Assembly (NCBI RefSeq): GCF_025149785.1
Contig: NZ_CP102277.1
Coordinates: 682,001-746,000, forward strand
From: Coprococcus comes ATCC 27758
GTDB lineage: Bacteria > Bacillota > Clostridia > Lachnospirales > Lachnospiraceae
Length of the DNA stretch: 64,000 bases
Direction of reading: 5' to 3'
The position numbers and the translations under genes were made by a program. The notes under the pieces were generated by a model. That model worked only from the letters and a program-made list of their open reading frames with translations. It had not been told where the DNA came from and made no database searches. Position 1 is the first letter of the stretch; each line of letters begins with the position of its first letter. This document shows positions 56,593-64,000 of the stretch, piece by piece.

Positions 56593-57417
56593 CTAAGATG
56601 CAGTAGCTTTTATAAGGTCATCAAGAGAAGCAAAATGATAACCCATTTCTTCCCATTTGGTGAGAAGTTCATCTAAGATTTCAGCGTTTGTAGAGGATGT
56701 ACTGTGGAGTAAAACGATGGCACCGGGATGGATCCTCCCAAGCAGCTTTTCAAAAGCCTCTTCGTGGGATGGCTGGCTATCCTGATACCAGTCGACGTAG
56801 GCGAGACTCCAGAAGAAGGTATGATAGCCAAGATCCTGTGCCATTTTCAGGTTGGCTTCGCTGTATTTGCCTTGTGGTGGACGATAAAATCTGGAAATTT
56901 CCTGTCCGGTGATCTGCTGATACAGTTTTTCAACTGTCTGGATTTCTTCAGAAAAGGATTCCATTGTAGAAATCTGTGACATGTCTTTGTGATGCCAGGT
57001 GTGGTTGCCGATGGTGTTACCGGCAGCGAGGATCTGTTTGATAAGTTCTGGATTGCTTTCCAGAAGTGTGCCGACGACGAAGAACGTTGCCGGAGCCTGA
57101 TGTTTCGTAAGAGCTTCCAGAATAGCCGGTGTATTTCCATTTTCATAACCGGCATCGAAAGTAAGGTAGATTACCTTTTCGCCGGTGTCCTGTGCGTAAA
57201 AGGCATCAAATTTTTTCAACTCGTCAAATGTGGCATTGCCGACAGGGGGATCCCCATCCGTTTGGAAGCTGAGTCCCCAGTTGCCTTCAGAAGAGGTGGG
57301 AACAGCGGCTGGAAAGAAATGATCATGCAGAAATGCAGCGCCGGTTCCCACAAAGAAAGCCGCAAGGAAAAGAAAACAGATCCGTATAATATTTTTTGAT
57401 TTTAATCTGGAAAACAT
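56593..57417 (-). CDS. Polysaccharide deacetylase (PdaA-like, possible spore cortex enzyme)
   Basis: A 274-residue protein with an N-terminal membrane helix (about 8-27) and an outer NodB domain. Metal-binding motifs are LTFDAGYENGN (Asp) and NHTWHHKDM (His-His); RPPQGKYSE and LLHS follow. The TFDAGYENG form is typical of PdaA, the enzyme that removes N-acetyl from muramic acid to make the delta-lactam of spore cortex, fitting a spore former. ATG 57417 has GGAG 8 nt upstream; the longer frame is a hydrophobic run with no ribosome site. Confidence 0.85.
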   Translation of the reverse strand: MFSRLKSKNIIRICFLFLAAFFVGTGAAFLHDHFFPAAVPTSSEGNWGLSFQTDGDPPVGNATFDELKKFDAFYAQDTGEKVIYLTFDAGYENGNTPAILEALTKHQAPATFFVVGTLLESNPELIKQILAAGNTIGNHTWHHKDMSQISTMESFSEEIQTVEKLYQQITGQEISRFYRPPQGKYSEANLKMAQDLGYHTFFWSLAYVDWYQDSQPSHEEAFEKLLGRIHPGAIVLLHSTSSTNAEILDELLTKWEEMGYHFASLDDLIKATAS

Positions 57418-57608
57418 AAAAGGAACTCCGATCGGATAGAAAACAGGTGATTGATAAAATATATGTGGAAATGGAAGGAAAAGAACCGAAATAGATAAAA
57501 TAGCGGTCAGAAAATAAAGTGGACAAAAAGTAATAAAAGTGATCAAAAAATAAAAAAAAGGCTTGCATTTTTTCTGAGATGTGATATCATATTATTTGTC
57601 TTTAAGAC

Positions 57609-57679
57609 GCGGGTGTAGTTCAATGGTAGAACACCAGCCTTCCAAGCTGGATACGTGGGTTCGATTCCCATCACCCGCT
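57609..57679 (+). tRNA. tRNA-Gly (anticodon TCC)
   Basis: GCGGGTG (57609-57615) pairs with CACCCGC (57672-57678); the anticodon loop CTTCCAA gives TCC, and GGTTCGATTCC forms the T arm. The 3' CCA is not encoded. A short T-run (CTTTTG) follows. Confidence 0.96.
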
Positions 57680-57723
57680 TTTGTTATGCGTAAAAAGAAG
57701 AGAGAATGTAAGGAAAATTTTGT

Positions 57724-57752
57724 TTGACTTTTTGAAAAAGAGGAAATATAAT
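57724..57752 (+). promoter_or_regulatory. Sigma-A promoter of the MATE gene leader
   Basis: TTGACT (57724-57729), a 17-bp spacer and perfect TATAAT (57747-57752). Transcription should start near 57759, at the base of the first leader hairpin. Confidence 0.85.
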
Positions 57753-57756
57753 TACA

Positions 57757-57895
57757 AGAAACGAGTAGCAAGTAAGCGTAAATCCAGTTTACCAGCTACT
57801 CGTTTTCATTTTGCAAAAATCAATATCGCCATGAAAAAGTGTGTAGCGTGTCAGCGTAAGTCCAGCTTATATGACAAGGTGCGCACTTTTTTTGT
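57757..57895 (+). ncRNA. Structured 5' leader with two similar hairpins and a terminator-like end
   Basis: Hairpin 1 pairs ACGAGTAGC (57761-57769) with GCTACTCGT (57795-57803) and has an inner stem closing the loop GTAAATCCA (57778-57786). Hairpin 2 pairs AAAAAGTGTG (57834-57843) with CGCACTTTTT (57882-57891), an inner TGTCA/TGACA stem, and the almost identical loop GTAAGTCCA (57856-57864). It runs into a seven-T tract about 25 nt before the MATE start codon. The arrangement suggests an attenuator or riboswitch; loop sequences do not match guanidine-II (ACGR) or another class I know. Confidence 0.65.
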
Positions 57896-57919
57896 GCCAA
57901 AAAGAAAGGAGTTTAAAAA

Positions 57920-59287
57920 ATGGCGGAAAGCAACAAGATGAAGGAGATGCCGGTAAATAAGCTGATGGTCCAGATGGGAATCCCGATGATCCTATCTATG
58001 GCATTGCAGGCAGTCTATAACATTGTAGACAGTGCATTTGTAGGAAATATGAGAGTAGGCAGTGAGGCAGCATTAAATGCATTGACTTTGGTATTCCCGG
58101 TTCAGATGCTTATGGTCGCAGTAGGAATCGGAACGGGTGTCGGAACCAATGCACTTCTGGCAAGGACACTTGGTCAAGGGAATAGTAAAAAAGCAGCAAA
58201 GGTAGCAGGAAACAGTCTGTTTCTTGGAGTGATCATTTATGTGGTCTGCTTACTGTTTGGTATCTTTGGGGTGAAAGCATATATTTCATCACAGACAGTA
58301 GATACAGAAGTATTGGAGATGGGAGTCAGCTATCTGAGGATATGCTGCGTAATCTCTTTTGGTATTATTTTCTTTTCTTTATTTGAAAAGTTATTACAGG
58401 CAACAGGTCGTTCTCTTTATTCCACAATTGGTCAGGTGGTTGGAGCCGTTGTAAATATTATCCTTGATCCGATCATGATTTATGGTATTGGTCCTTGCCC
58501 GGAAATGGGAGTGAAAGGTGCAGCTTATGCAACTGTAATTGGTCAGGTAGCATCCGCAGTATTATTGCTTATCTTTCATATCAAATTCAATAAGGAATTC
58601 GAGCATGGGGCAAAATACATGAAGCCGGATGGCGGAATTATCAAAGAAATCTATAAAATCGGACTTCCGGCAATCATTGCACAGGCATTGATGTCCATTA
58701 TGGTTTATGTGATGAATCTGATCCTGAAGTTCAATCCAGCAGCACAGACAGCCTATGGATTATTTTATAAAGTTCAGCAGTTTGTACTGTTTCTCGCTTT
58801 TGGTCTGCGAGATGCGATCACCCCGATCATTGCATTTGCTTATGGAATGAGAAGTAAAAAGAGAATTCAGGATGGAATCAAATATGGTCTGATCTATATA
58901 ATTGTGTTAATGATTCTGGGAATTACAATCACAGAGATTTTCCCCGGAGTATTTGCAACGCTGTTTAATGCGGGACAGTCAAGAGAATATTTTATTGAAG
59001 CAATGAGAATAATCTCAGTCAGCTTTTTGTTTGCAGGCATCAATATTGCTTATCAGGGTATTTATCAGGCACTGAATGGTGGTATAGAGTCCCTTGTTAT
59101 TTCGCTTTTGAGACAGCTCATTATTATACTGCCGCTGGCCGGAATTTTTTCTATGTTTGTCAGAAATGGACAGATGGGCATTTCATTAATCTGGTGGTCA
59201 TTTCCGATTACTGAAATAGTTTCATGTTTTGCAGGTTATGTATTTTTAAAGAGAATCAGAAAAAATAAAGTAGATGTTTTGAATTAA
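57920..59287 (+). CDS. MATE family efflux transporter
   Basis: A 455-residue protein with 12 predicted helices in two homologous halves ([22 protein letters not shown] near the start; [20 protein letters not shown] in the second half). Exports cationic drugs or metabolites using a Na+ or H+ gradient. RBS GAAAGGAG. It follows the structured leader, so its expression is probably controlled after initiation. It is 13 nt before the kinase-like gene. Confidence 0.92.
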   Translation: MAESNKMKEMPVNKLMVQMGIPMILSMALQAVYNIVDSAFVGNMRVGSEAALNALTLVFPVQMLMVAVGIGTGVGTNALLARTLGQGNSKKAAKVAGNSLFLGVIIYVVCLLFGIFGVKAYISSQTVDTEVLEMGVSYLRICCVISFGIIFFSLFEKLLQATGRSLYSTIGQVVGAVVNIILDPIMIYGIGPCPEMGVKGAAYATVIGQVASAVLLLIFHIKFNKEFEHGAKYMKPDGGIIKEIYKIGLPAIIAQALMSIMVYVMNLILKFNPAAQTAYGLFYKVQQFVLFLAFGLRDAITPIIAFAYGMRSKKRIQDGIKYGLIYIIVLMILGITITEIFPGVFATLFNAGQSREYFIEAMRIISVSFLFAGINIAYQGIYQALNGGIESLVISLLRQLIIILPLAGIFSMFVRNGQMGISLIWWSFPITEIVSCFAGYVFLKRIRKNKVDVLN

Positions 59288-59300
59288 GGAGGAATCAGAG

Positions 59301-59888
59301 ATGGCGAAAAGAATTATTACAATCAGTAGAGAATTTGGAAGCGGTGGACGTTTCATCGGAGAAAAAGTAGCGAAGAAACTTGGGATTGCTTATTATGATA
59401 AAAATATTATTAATGACATTGCAGAGAAGTCCGGTTTGTCACCGGAGTATGTTCAGAAAAATGCAGAATTATCTCCGAAAAAAGGATTATTTGCATATGC
59501 ATTTGCCGGACGTGATATTACAGGAAAATCAGTAGAAGACATGGTGTATGAGGCACAGAGAAAGGTTATCTTAGAACTGGCTGATAAGGAATCTTGTGTG
59601 ATTATCGGAAGAAATGCAGACTATATTCTGAAGGATAGGGACGATGTGCTGAATGTATTTATCTATGGGGATATGCCGGAAAAAACAAAGCGAATTATGG
59701 GGTTATATAATGTAGAAGAAAAGGAAGCTGTCAAAATGATGGCAGATACAGATAAAAGGCGTATGACGAATTATAATTTTTATACGGATCAGAAATGGGG
59801 AAAAACGAGCAATTATACGCTGTGTCTGAACAGCTCACAGCTTGGATATGACAGATGTGAAGCGATAATTATTGAGTGTGCAAAATAA
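59301..59888 (+). CDS. Cytidylate kinase-like protein
   Basis: A 195-residue P-loop protein of the cytidylate-kinase-like (AAA_26) family: SREFGSGGRFIGEKVAKKLG holds an altered P-loop, then YYDKNIINDIAEKSGL and CVIIGRNADYIL. Unlike true Cmk it has a shortened NMP domain; the substrate is unknown. RBS AAGGAGG. Co-transcribed with the MATE gene. Terminator downstream. Confidence 0.82.
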   Translation: MAKRIITISREFGSGGRFIGEKVAKKLGIAYYDKNIINDIAEKSGLSPEYVQKNAELSPKKGLFAYAFAGRDITGKSVEDMVYEAQRKVILELADKESCVIIGRNADYILKDRDDVLNVFIYGDMPEKTKRIMGLYNVEEKEAVKMMADTDKRRMTNYNFYTDQKWGKTSNYTLCLNSSQLGYDRCEAIIIECAK

Positions 59889-59961
59889 AAATTTGCTTAC
59901 ATTTTTCAAAAAATAAAGTATAATTAGTATTGTAAAACCAAGTACGATTTACATGAAAATT

Positions 59962-60005
59962 AGGGATCATTTCATTCAAATTTACTGAGTGAAGGATCCC
60001 TTTTT
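59962..60005 (+). terminator. Terminator after the kinase-like gene
   Basis: AGGGATC...TTCATTCA pairs with TGAGTGAA..GGATCCCT, then TTTTT. Confidence 0.85.
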
Positions 60006-60117
60006 CTATGTGACGTATCTTTAAATTGAAAGAGATGTAGTTATAATGAAAAGAATTAAAGCAGCTTGTATCACTTAGACATTGCTTTTTCAAATCATGA
60101 TGGAGAAACGACAGAGT

Positions 60118-60273
60118 ATGCAAAAAAAAGCGATTGTACAGGAGTGTGAAAAGTATAAAGCACAGTTAGAAAAGAGTGGAACAAAGTACAAAATTTTGTC
60201 AGAAAATATGATATTGCTGGAGAAGTGTAGTAAGAAAATCAGACGAATATATTTTTCCGAAGATTTGTCGTAA
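60118..60273 (+). CDS. Possible small protein (51 residues)
   Basis: A short, Lys/Glu-rich ORF beginning MQKKAIVQECEKYKAQLEK, helical in appearance, with a GGAG about 12 nt upstream of this ATG (in-frame ATGs at 60082, 60097 and 60100 would lengthen it). No family recognised, no neighbour in the same unit. The protein-like composition makes it plausible but weakly supported. The gap 59889-60117 otherwise holds only the terminator. Confidence 0.35.
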   Translation: MQKKAIVQECEKYKAQLEKSGTKYKILSENMILLEKCSKKIRRIYFSEDLS

Positions 60274-60448
60274 AAATGTGGTCAAATCAAGAAAATCGAG
60301 TGCGAAAGCAAGTGAAAAATCCCTGGGAAGCTGAGAGATACGCCATGCACAGCTCGGGAAAGAATTTCCTCGTTGCCGGGCTGTCGCCCTATAAAATAGC
60401 AAAAATAGACGCCTTTGCAAGTTCGTTCACAAAATCTTCACAAAATAA
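60274..60448. other. Gap upstream of the hsp20 promoter
   Basis: No ORF. It contains an imperfect inverted repeat, AGCTCGGGAAAG.AATTTCC..GCCGGGCT (about 60351-60383), with no T-run after it. Purpose unknown. Confidence 0.4.
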
Positions 60449-60475
60449 TTAGCACTCACCTATTGACAGTGCTAA
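60449..60475. promoter_or_regulatory. CIRCE element (HrcA operator) of hsp20-dnaJ
   Basis: TTAGCACTC-N9-CAGTGCTAA, one base from the consensus TTAGCACTC-N9-GAGTGCTAA. It overlaps the -35 box of the promoter at 60463-60491, so HrcA binding would block RNA polymerase. Confidence 0.93.
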
Positions 60476-60491
60476 TAACGCGTGCTATAGT
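60463..60491 (+). promoter_or_regulatory. Sigma-A promoter of hsp20-dnaJ
   Basis: TTGACA (60463-60468), a 17-bp spacer and TATAGT (60486-60491); the -35 lies inside CIRCE. Confidence 0.9.
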
Positions 60492-60581
60492 ACAGATAGA
60501 ACAAAGGAAGGGGAACGAAAAGAAAGGTTCGCCAGAAAGTGTTCCGAACGTATTATGAGTGTTTGAAAGGAGACAGGACTT

Positions 60582-61052
60582 ATGTTAATGCCTAGTATTT
60601 TTAATAATAATTTATTTGATGATGATTGGTTTGGATTTCCGTTTTACGGATATGCAGATAAAGCAGAGAACAGAGCAGAAAAGAAGCTCTATGGACATCA
60701 TGCGAATAATCTGATGAAGACAGATATCAAGGAAATGAAAGATGGATATGAACTTGAGATTGATCTTCCAGGGTTCAAGAAAGATGAAGTTACTGCAGAA
60801 TTGAAAGATGGTTATCTGACAGTCAGTGCAGCGAAAGGTCTTGATCAGGATGAACAGGAGAAAGAAACCGGCAGGTATATCCGCCGTGAACGTTACGCAG
60901 GAGCATGTCAGAGAAGTTACTATGTTGGTGAAGATATCACAGAAGAAGATATCAAAGCAGAATTTAAACATGGTATTCTGAAACTTTTTGTTCCGAAAAA
61001 AGAAGCAAAACCAGCGGTAGAAGAGAAGAAATATATCACAATTGAAGGTTAA
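60582..61052 (+). CDS. Hsp20/alpha-crystallin small heat-shock protein
   Basis: A 156-residue holding chaperone. The alpha-crystallin domain (about 46-140) contains DGYELEIDLPGFKKDEVTAELKDGYLTVSA and ends with FKHGILKLFVPKK, where G-I-L is the conserved GxL motif; a short C-terminal tail ends in I-T-I, close to the usual IxI. RBS GAAAGGAGA. Two in-frame start codons (60582, 60588). Controlled by HrcA through CIRCE. Confidence 0.93.
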   Translation: MLMPSIFNNNLFDDDWFGFPFYGYADKAENRAEKKLYGHHANNLMKTDIKEMKDGYELEIDLPGFKKDEVTAELKDGYLTVSAAKGLDQDEQEKETGRYIRRERYAGACQRSYYVGEDITEEDIKAEFKHGILKLFVPKKEAKPAVEEKKYITIEG

Positions 61053-61070
61053 TATAGAAGATAAATTTCC

Positions 61071-61092
61071 CCCGGAGAGCAATCTCCGGGGT
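61071..61092 (+). other. GNRA-capped hairpin between hsp20 and dnaJ
   Basis: CCCCGGAGA-GCAA-TCTCCGGGG, a 9-bp perfect stem with a GCAA tetraloop, 18 nt after the hsp20 stop. The T-run is weak (TGTTTT), so it may be a partial terminator or a stabiliser that sets the hsp20:dnaJ ratio. Confidence 0.7.
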
Positions 61093-61118
61093 GTTTTACA
61101 GGCAGGAGGTGACAGAAC

Positions 61119-62153
61119 ATGGCAGCAAAGCGGGATTACTACGAGGTGCTCGGAGTAGCAAAGAATGCAGATGAGAAGACAATCAAAAAAGCTTACCGGA
61201 AGCTGGCGAAGAAGTATCATCCGGATACCAATGCCGGAAATCCGGATGCAGAAAAGAAATTCAAAGAAGTAACAGAAGCTTATTCGGTACTGAGTGATCC
61301 GGAAAAGAAGAAGATGTACGATCAGTTCGGACACGCTGCATTTGACCAGTCTGCAGGAGGAAGCTATCAGGGCAGTGGATTTGGAAATGGTTTCCAGGGA
61401 TTCAAAAGTGGTCCTGGAGGATATCAGGAGTATCATTTTACAGGAAATGCAGATGATATTTTCGGAGATATGTTTAAAGATATATTCCATGGAAGCAGCA
61501 GTAAAAGCACAGATGGTTTCGGAGGTCATGGGTTTCACAGAAGCAGTTTCTATGACGATGGATCCGGATTTGGTGGCTTCGGAGGATTTGGTAACCACGG
61601 GTCAGCAGGCTTTGATCAGAAAGGACAGGATCTGAATGCCAGTGTATCTGTTACATTTGATGAGGCAGCATTTGGATGTGATAAAAGAATTACTCTGCAG
61701 GATCAGAGCGGAAAGGCGCAGACACTTGAGGTGCATATTCCGGCAGGAATTGACAGCGGAAAGAGCATAAGACTTCGTGGAAAAGGAATGCCGGGAACCG
61801 GAAAAGGCGGGGCAGGAGATCTTCTTCTGAAAGTAACTGTTCAGCCGAAAGCCGGATATGAACGAAAAGGTATGGATGTTTATACAACGGTCAGCATTCC
61901 TTATACAACTGCTGTGTTTGGTGGAGAAGCAAGGGTGCATACCCTGTATGGTGATGTGATGTGTAAGATCAAAGAAGGAACACAGTCAGGAAGCAAGATT
62001 CGTTTAAGAGGAAAAGGAATCGTTTCCATGAAGGATGCAAATGTCCATGGTGATCAGTATGTAACGGTACAAATTCAGGTTCCGAGACATTTAAATGCAG
62101 AAGCAAGACAGAAACTGATGGAATATAAGAAAGCCGCTGCCGGAGGAAGATAA
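61119..62153 (+). CDS. DnaJ-class co-chaperone lacking the zinc-finger domain (CbpA/class B type)
   Basis: A 344-residue J-protein. The J domain (about 1-70) has the essential HPD (KYHPDTNAG). A long Gly/Phe-rich region (about 77-165) follows, then two C-terminal substrate-binding beta domains ([70 protein letters not shown]). There are no CxxCxGxG repeats, so it is a class B protein and not the classical DnaJ. RBS AGGAGGTGA. It probably serves DnaK during heat stress with Hsp20. Confidence 0.9.
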   Translation: MAAKRDYYEVLGVAKNADEKTIKKAYRKLAKKYHPDTNAGNPDAEKKFKEVTEAYSVLSDPEKKKMYDQFGHAAFDQSAGGSYQGSGFGNGFQGFKSGPGGYQEYHFTGNADDIFGDMFKDIFHGSSSKSTDGFGGHGFHRSSFYDDGSGFGGFGGFGNHGSAGFDQKGQDLNASVSVTFDEAAFGCDKRITLQDQSGKAQTLEVHIPAGIDSGKSIRLRGKGMPGTGKGGAGDLLLKVTVQPKAGYERKGMDVYTTVSIPYTTAVFGGEARVHTLYGDVMCKIKEGTQSGSKIRLRGKGIVSMKDANVHGDQYVTVQIQVPRHLNAEARQKLMEYKKAAAGGR

Positions 62154-62233
62154 AGGATCCGGGGCGTTTCATATAGATGGGACTCATAAAATGAGTTCGA
62201 TGATTTGACAGGGAAGTAAAAATTTATATAGAT

Positions 62234-62260
62234 TTAGCACTCGACTATTGACAGTGCTAA
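62234..62260. promoter_or_regulatory. CIRCE element (HrcA operator) of clpB
   Basis: TTAGCACTC-N9-CAGTGCTAA, with the same one-base change as the hsp20 copy. It overlaps the clpB -35 box. Confidence 0.93.
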
Positions 62261-62276
62261 TAACAAGTGCTATAGT
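62248..62276 (+). promoter_or_regulatory. Sigma-A promoter of clpB
   Basis: TTGACA (62248-62253), a 17-bp spacer and TATAGT (62271-62276), nearly identical to the hsp20 promoter over about 45 bp. Confidence 0.9.
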
Positions 62277-62319
62277 TCGAGTAGAACAAAGATAGCAAGG
62301 CAAAGGAGGGACTCATGTT

Positions 62320-64000
62320 ATGAATATCAATAAATTTACACAAAGTTCTATGGCAGCAGTACAGAACCTTGAAAAGATTGCGGCAGATTATGGCAACCAG
62401 GAAATTGAACAGGAACATCTTCTGTATTCTTTGCTTACAATAGATGACAGCCTGATTCTCAAGCTGATTGAGAAGATGGGCATTACAAAAGAGACGATGA
62501 TGAACCGTGTGGAAGAGCTTTTACGGAAGCGTCCGAAGGTACAGGGCGGTCAGATGTATATTGGTCAGAATCTGAATAATGTGCTGATCCATGGCGAGGA
62601 TGAGGCAAAGCAGATGGGTGATGAATATGTATCGGTTGAGCATCTGTTCCTCGCACTTCTGAAATATGCGAACCGTGAGATCAAAGGTATGATGAAGGAA
62701 CTTGGAATCACAAGGGAAAGTTTCCTTCAGGTACTTTCTTCGGTAAGAGGTAATCAGCGAGTAACCAGTGATAATCCGGAAGCTACTTATGATACCTTGA
62801 ACAAATACGGGGAAGATCTGGTAGAAAAAGCCAGGGAGCAGAAGCTGGATCCGGTCATCGGACGTGATGCAGAGATCCGGAATGTGATCCGTATCCTGTC
62901 ACGTAAGACAAAGAACAACCCGGTTCTGATCGGTGAACCTGGTGTAGGTAAGACAGCAGCAGTAGAAGGTCTGGCACAGCGTATTGTGCGTGGTGATGTA
63001 CCGGAAGCTTTGAAAGATAAAAAAGTATTTGCACTGGATATGGGAGCACTGGTTGCAGGTGCCAAGTATCGTGGTGAATTTGAAGAGCGTCTGAAAGCAG
63101 TTCTGGAAGAAGTCAAGAACAGTGATGGAAACATCATCCTGTTTATCGATGAGCTGCATACCATTGTAGGTGCCGGAAAGTCAGACGGTGCAATGGACGC
63201 CGGAAATATGTTAAAACCAATGCTTGCCCGTGGTGAGCTGCATTGTATTGGTGCGACAACTCTGGATGAGTATCGCCAGTATATCGAAAAGGATGCCGCT
63301 CTGGAACGTCGTTTCCAGCCGGTTATGGTGGATGAGCCTTCAGTTGAGGATGCCATTTCTATCCTTCGTGGATTGAAAGAGCGTTATGAAGTATTCCATG
63401 GTGTCAAGATCACAGACAGCGCACTGGTTGCGGCGGTTACTTTGAGTAACCGTTATATTTCAGACCGTTTCCTTCCGGATAAGGCAATCGACCTGGTTGA
63501 TGAAGCATGTGCATCCATTAAGACAGAGCTGGATTCTATGCCGACAGAGTTGGATGAACTGAACCGTAAGATCATGCAGCTGGAGATTGAAGAAGCTGCT
63601 TTGAAGAAAGAGGATGACCGACTGAGCAAGGAAAGACTGCAGAAACTGCAGGAAGAACTTGCCGAAGAACGGGAAAAATTCGCAAAGCAGAAAGCACAGT
63701 GGGATAACGAAAAACATTCTGTTGAACATGTACAGAAGATCCGTGAGCAGATTGAACAGCTGAACCGTGAAATCGAAGCAGCTCAGAGGAGCTATGATCT
63801 GAACAAGGCAGCAGAGCTTCAGTACGGACGTCTTCCACAGTTGCAGAAACAGCTGGAAGAAGAGGAAGCAAAGGTAAAAGATGAAGATCTGTCACTGGTT
63901 CATGAAAGTGTTACCGATGATGAGATTGCTAAGATCATTTCCCGCTGGACTGGTATTCCGGTTGCAAAATTAAACGAAAGCGAGAGAAGCAAGACACTGC
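62320..64000 (+). CDS. clpB: ATP-dependent disaggregase ClpB, N-terminal part (3' end outside window)
   Basis: The frame is open from ATG 62320 to the window end, giving 560 codons of an expected 860 or so. It has the Clp N-domain (about 1-145), first AAA+ module with Walker [10 protein letters not shown] (about 205-213) and Walker B LFIDELHT, and the coiled-coil middle domain (about 400-520) with Glu/Lys/Gln heptads that binds DnaK. The presence of this M-domain distinguishes ClpB from ClpC/ClpE. AAAGGAGGG precedes the start; an earlier out-of-frame ATG at 62315 stops at once. HrcA-controlled. Confidence 0.95.
   Translation, partial: MNINKFTQSSMAAVQNLEKIAADYGNQEIEQEHLLYSLLTIDDSLILKLIEKMGITKETMMNRVEELLRKRPKVQGGQMYIGQNLNNVLIHGEDEAKQMGDEYVSVEHLFLALLKYANREIKGMMKELGITRESFLQVLSSVRGNQRVTSDNPEATYDTLNKYGEDLVEKAREQKLDPVIGRDAEIRNVIRILSRKTKNNPVLIGEPGVGKTAAVEGLAQRIVRGDVPEALKDKKVFALDMGALVAGAKYRGEFEERLKAVLEEVKNSDGNIILFIDELHTIVGAGKSDGAMDAGNMLKPMLARGELHCIGATTLDEYRQYIEKDAALERRFQPVMVDEPSVEDAISILRGLKERYEVFHGVKITDSALVAAVTLSNRYISDRFLPDKAIDLVDEACASIKTELDSMPTELDELNRKIMQLEIEEAALKKEDDRLSKERLQKLQEELAEEREKFAKQKAQWDNEKHSVEHVQKIREQIEQLNREIEAAQRSYDLNKAAELQYGRLPQLQKQLEEEEAKVKDEDLSLVHESVTDDEIAKIISRWTGIPVAKLNESERSKTL

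Noticed and set aside
57681-57941. An 86-codon frame running across the MATE leader
   Set aside because: It crosses the promoter and both hairpins, lacks a ribosome site and overlaps the MATE start; the leader reads as structured RNA.
60612-61598. A 328-codon minus-strand frame opposite hsp20 and dnaJ
   Set aside because: It spans two unrelated sense genes and the gap between them, has Phe/Cys/Ser-rich composition typical of antisense frames, and has no start signal.

Overview
The window comes from a low-to-medium GC, spore-forming, carbohydrate-fermenting Firmicute of the family Lachnospiraceae. The evidence is the complete 16S gene (about 41515-43047), a spoIIA-sigF-spoVA sporulation cluster, AGGAGG-type ribosome binding sites, HrcA/CIRCE-controlled chaperones and several Lachnospiraceae-typical small proteins. 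From memory, not from a search, the 16S looks closest to Coprococcus comes/Dorea-type gut bacteria. The first gene (a TPR membrane protein) and the last gene (clpB) are cut by the window ends.

Layout. 1-5582: C-terminus of a TPR protein, then spoIIAA-spoIIAB-sigF followed in the same direction by a small membrane ORF and spoVAA-AB-AC-AD-AE (forespore sigma factor control and dipicolinate channel). 5731-7365: a Na/Pi-cotransporter-like protein with a PhoU-like tail. 7450-14694: a LacI regulator facing a sucrose/fructo-oligosaccharide operon (two ABC permeases, binding lipoprotein, GH32 hydrolase, fructokinase) whose promoter carries a perfect 18-bp palindromic operator at the start site. 14930-20797: an alpha/beta hydrolase, three consecutive zinc-ribbon proteins (one an ECF sigma factor with a zinc ribbon, a membrane anchor and an outer domain), a 37-residue protein and a divergent PsuG-like enzyme. 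20969-27842: DUF4418, a NitT/TauT-type ABC importer, a MacB/FtsX-type ABC pair and a DUF401 membrane protein.

27980-32697: two overlapping YhgE/Pip membrane proteins on the minus strand. 32902-37888: a PucR regulator, DUF1177, DUF3100, a small membrane partner and an M20 amidohydrolase; I read this as an uncharacterised uptake-and-hydrolysis locus. 38063-40836: glycosyltransferase, VTT-domain membrane protein, glycosyltransferase (glycolipid synthesis). 40837-46590: an rRNA operon with three tandem promoters and the unusual order 16S-5S-23S. 46721-54920: an AraC regulator divergent from a raffinose-type operon (binding protein, two permeases, GH36 alpha-galactosidase, GH13 amylosucrase-like enzyme). 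54980-57417: small Lachnospiraceae proteins, a HAD phosphatase and a polysaccharide deacetylase. 57609-59888: tRNA-Gly, then a promoter and a leader with two hairpins sharing a nearly identical loop in front of a MATE exporter, then a cytidylate-kinase-like protein. 60449-64000: a CIRCE-controlled hsp20-dnaJ pair and a CIRCE-controlled clpB.

How the parts work together: two sugar regulons on either side of the rRNA operon cover sucrose, fructo-oligosaccharides and raffinose-family sugars, and both lack their own ABC ATPase, so they probably share one encoded elsewhere. The strongest candidates for undescribed biology are the zinc-ribbon membrane sigma factor with its neighbouring ECF-like promoter, the MATE leader RNA, the DUF4418/TauT/FtsX/DUF401 cluster and the PucR/DUF1177/DUF3100/M20 locus. 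Family names were assigned by reading the proteins; no database search was run.
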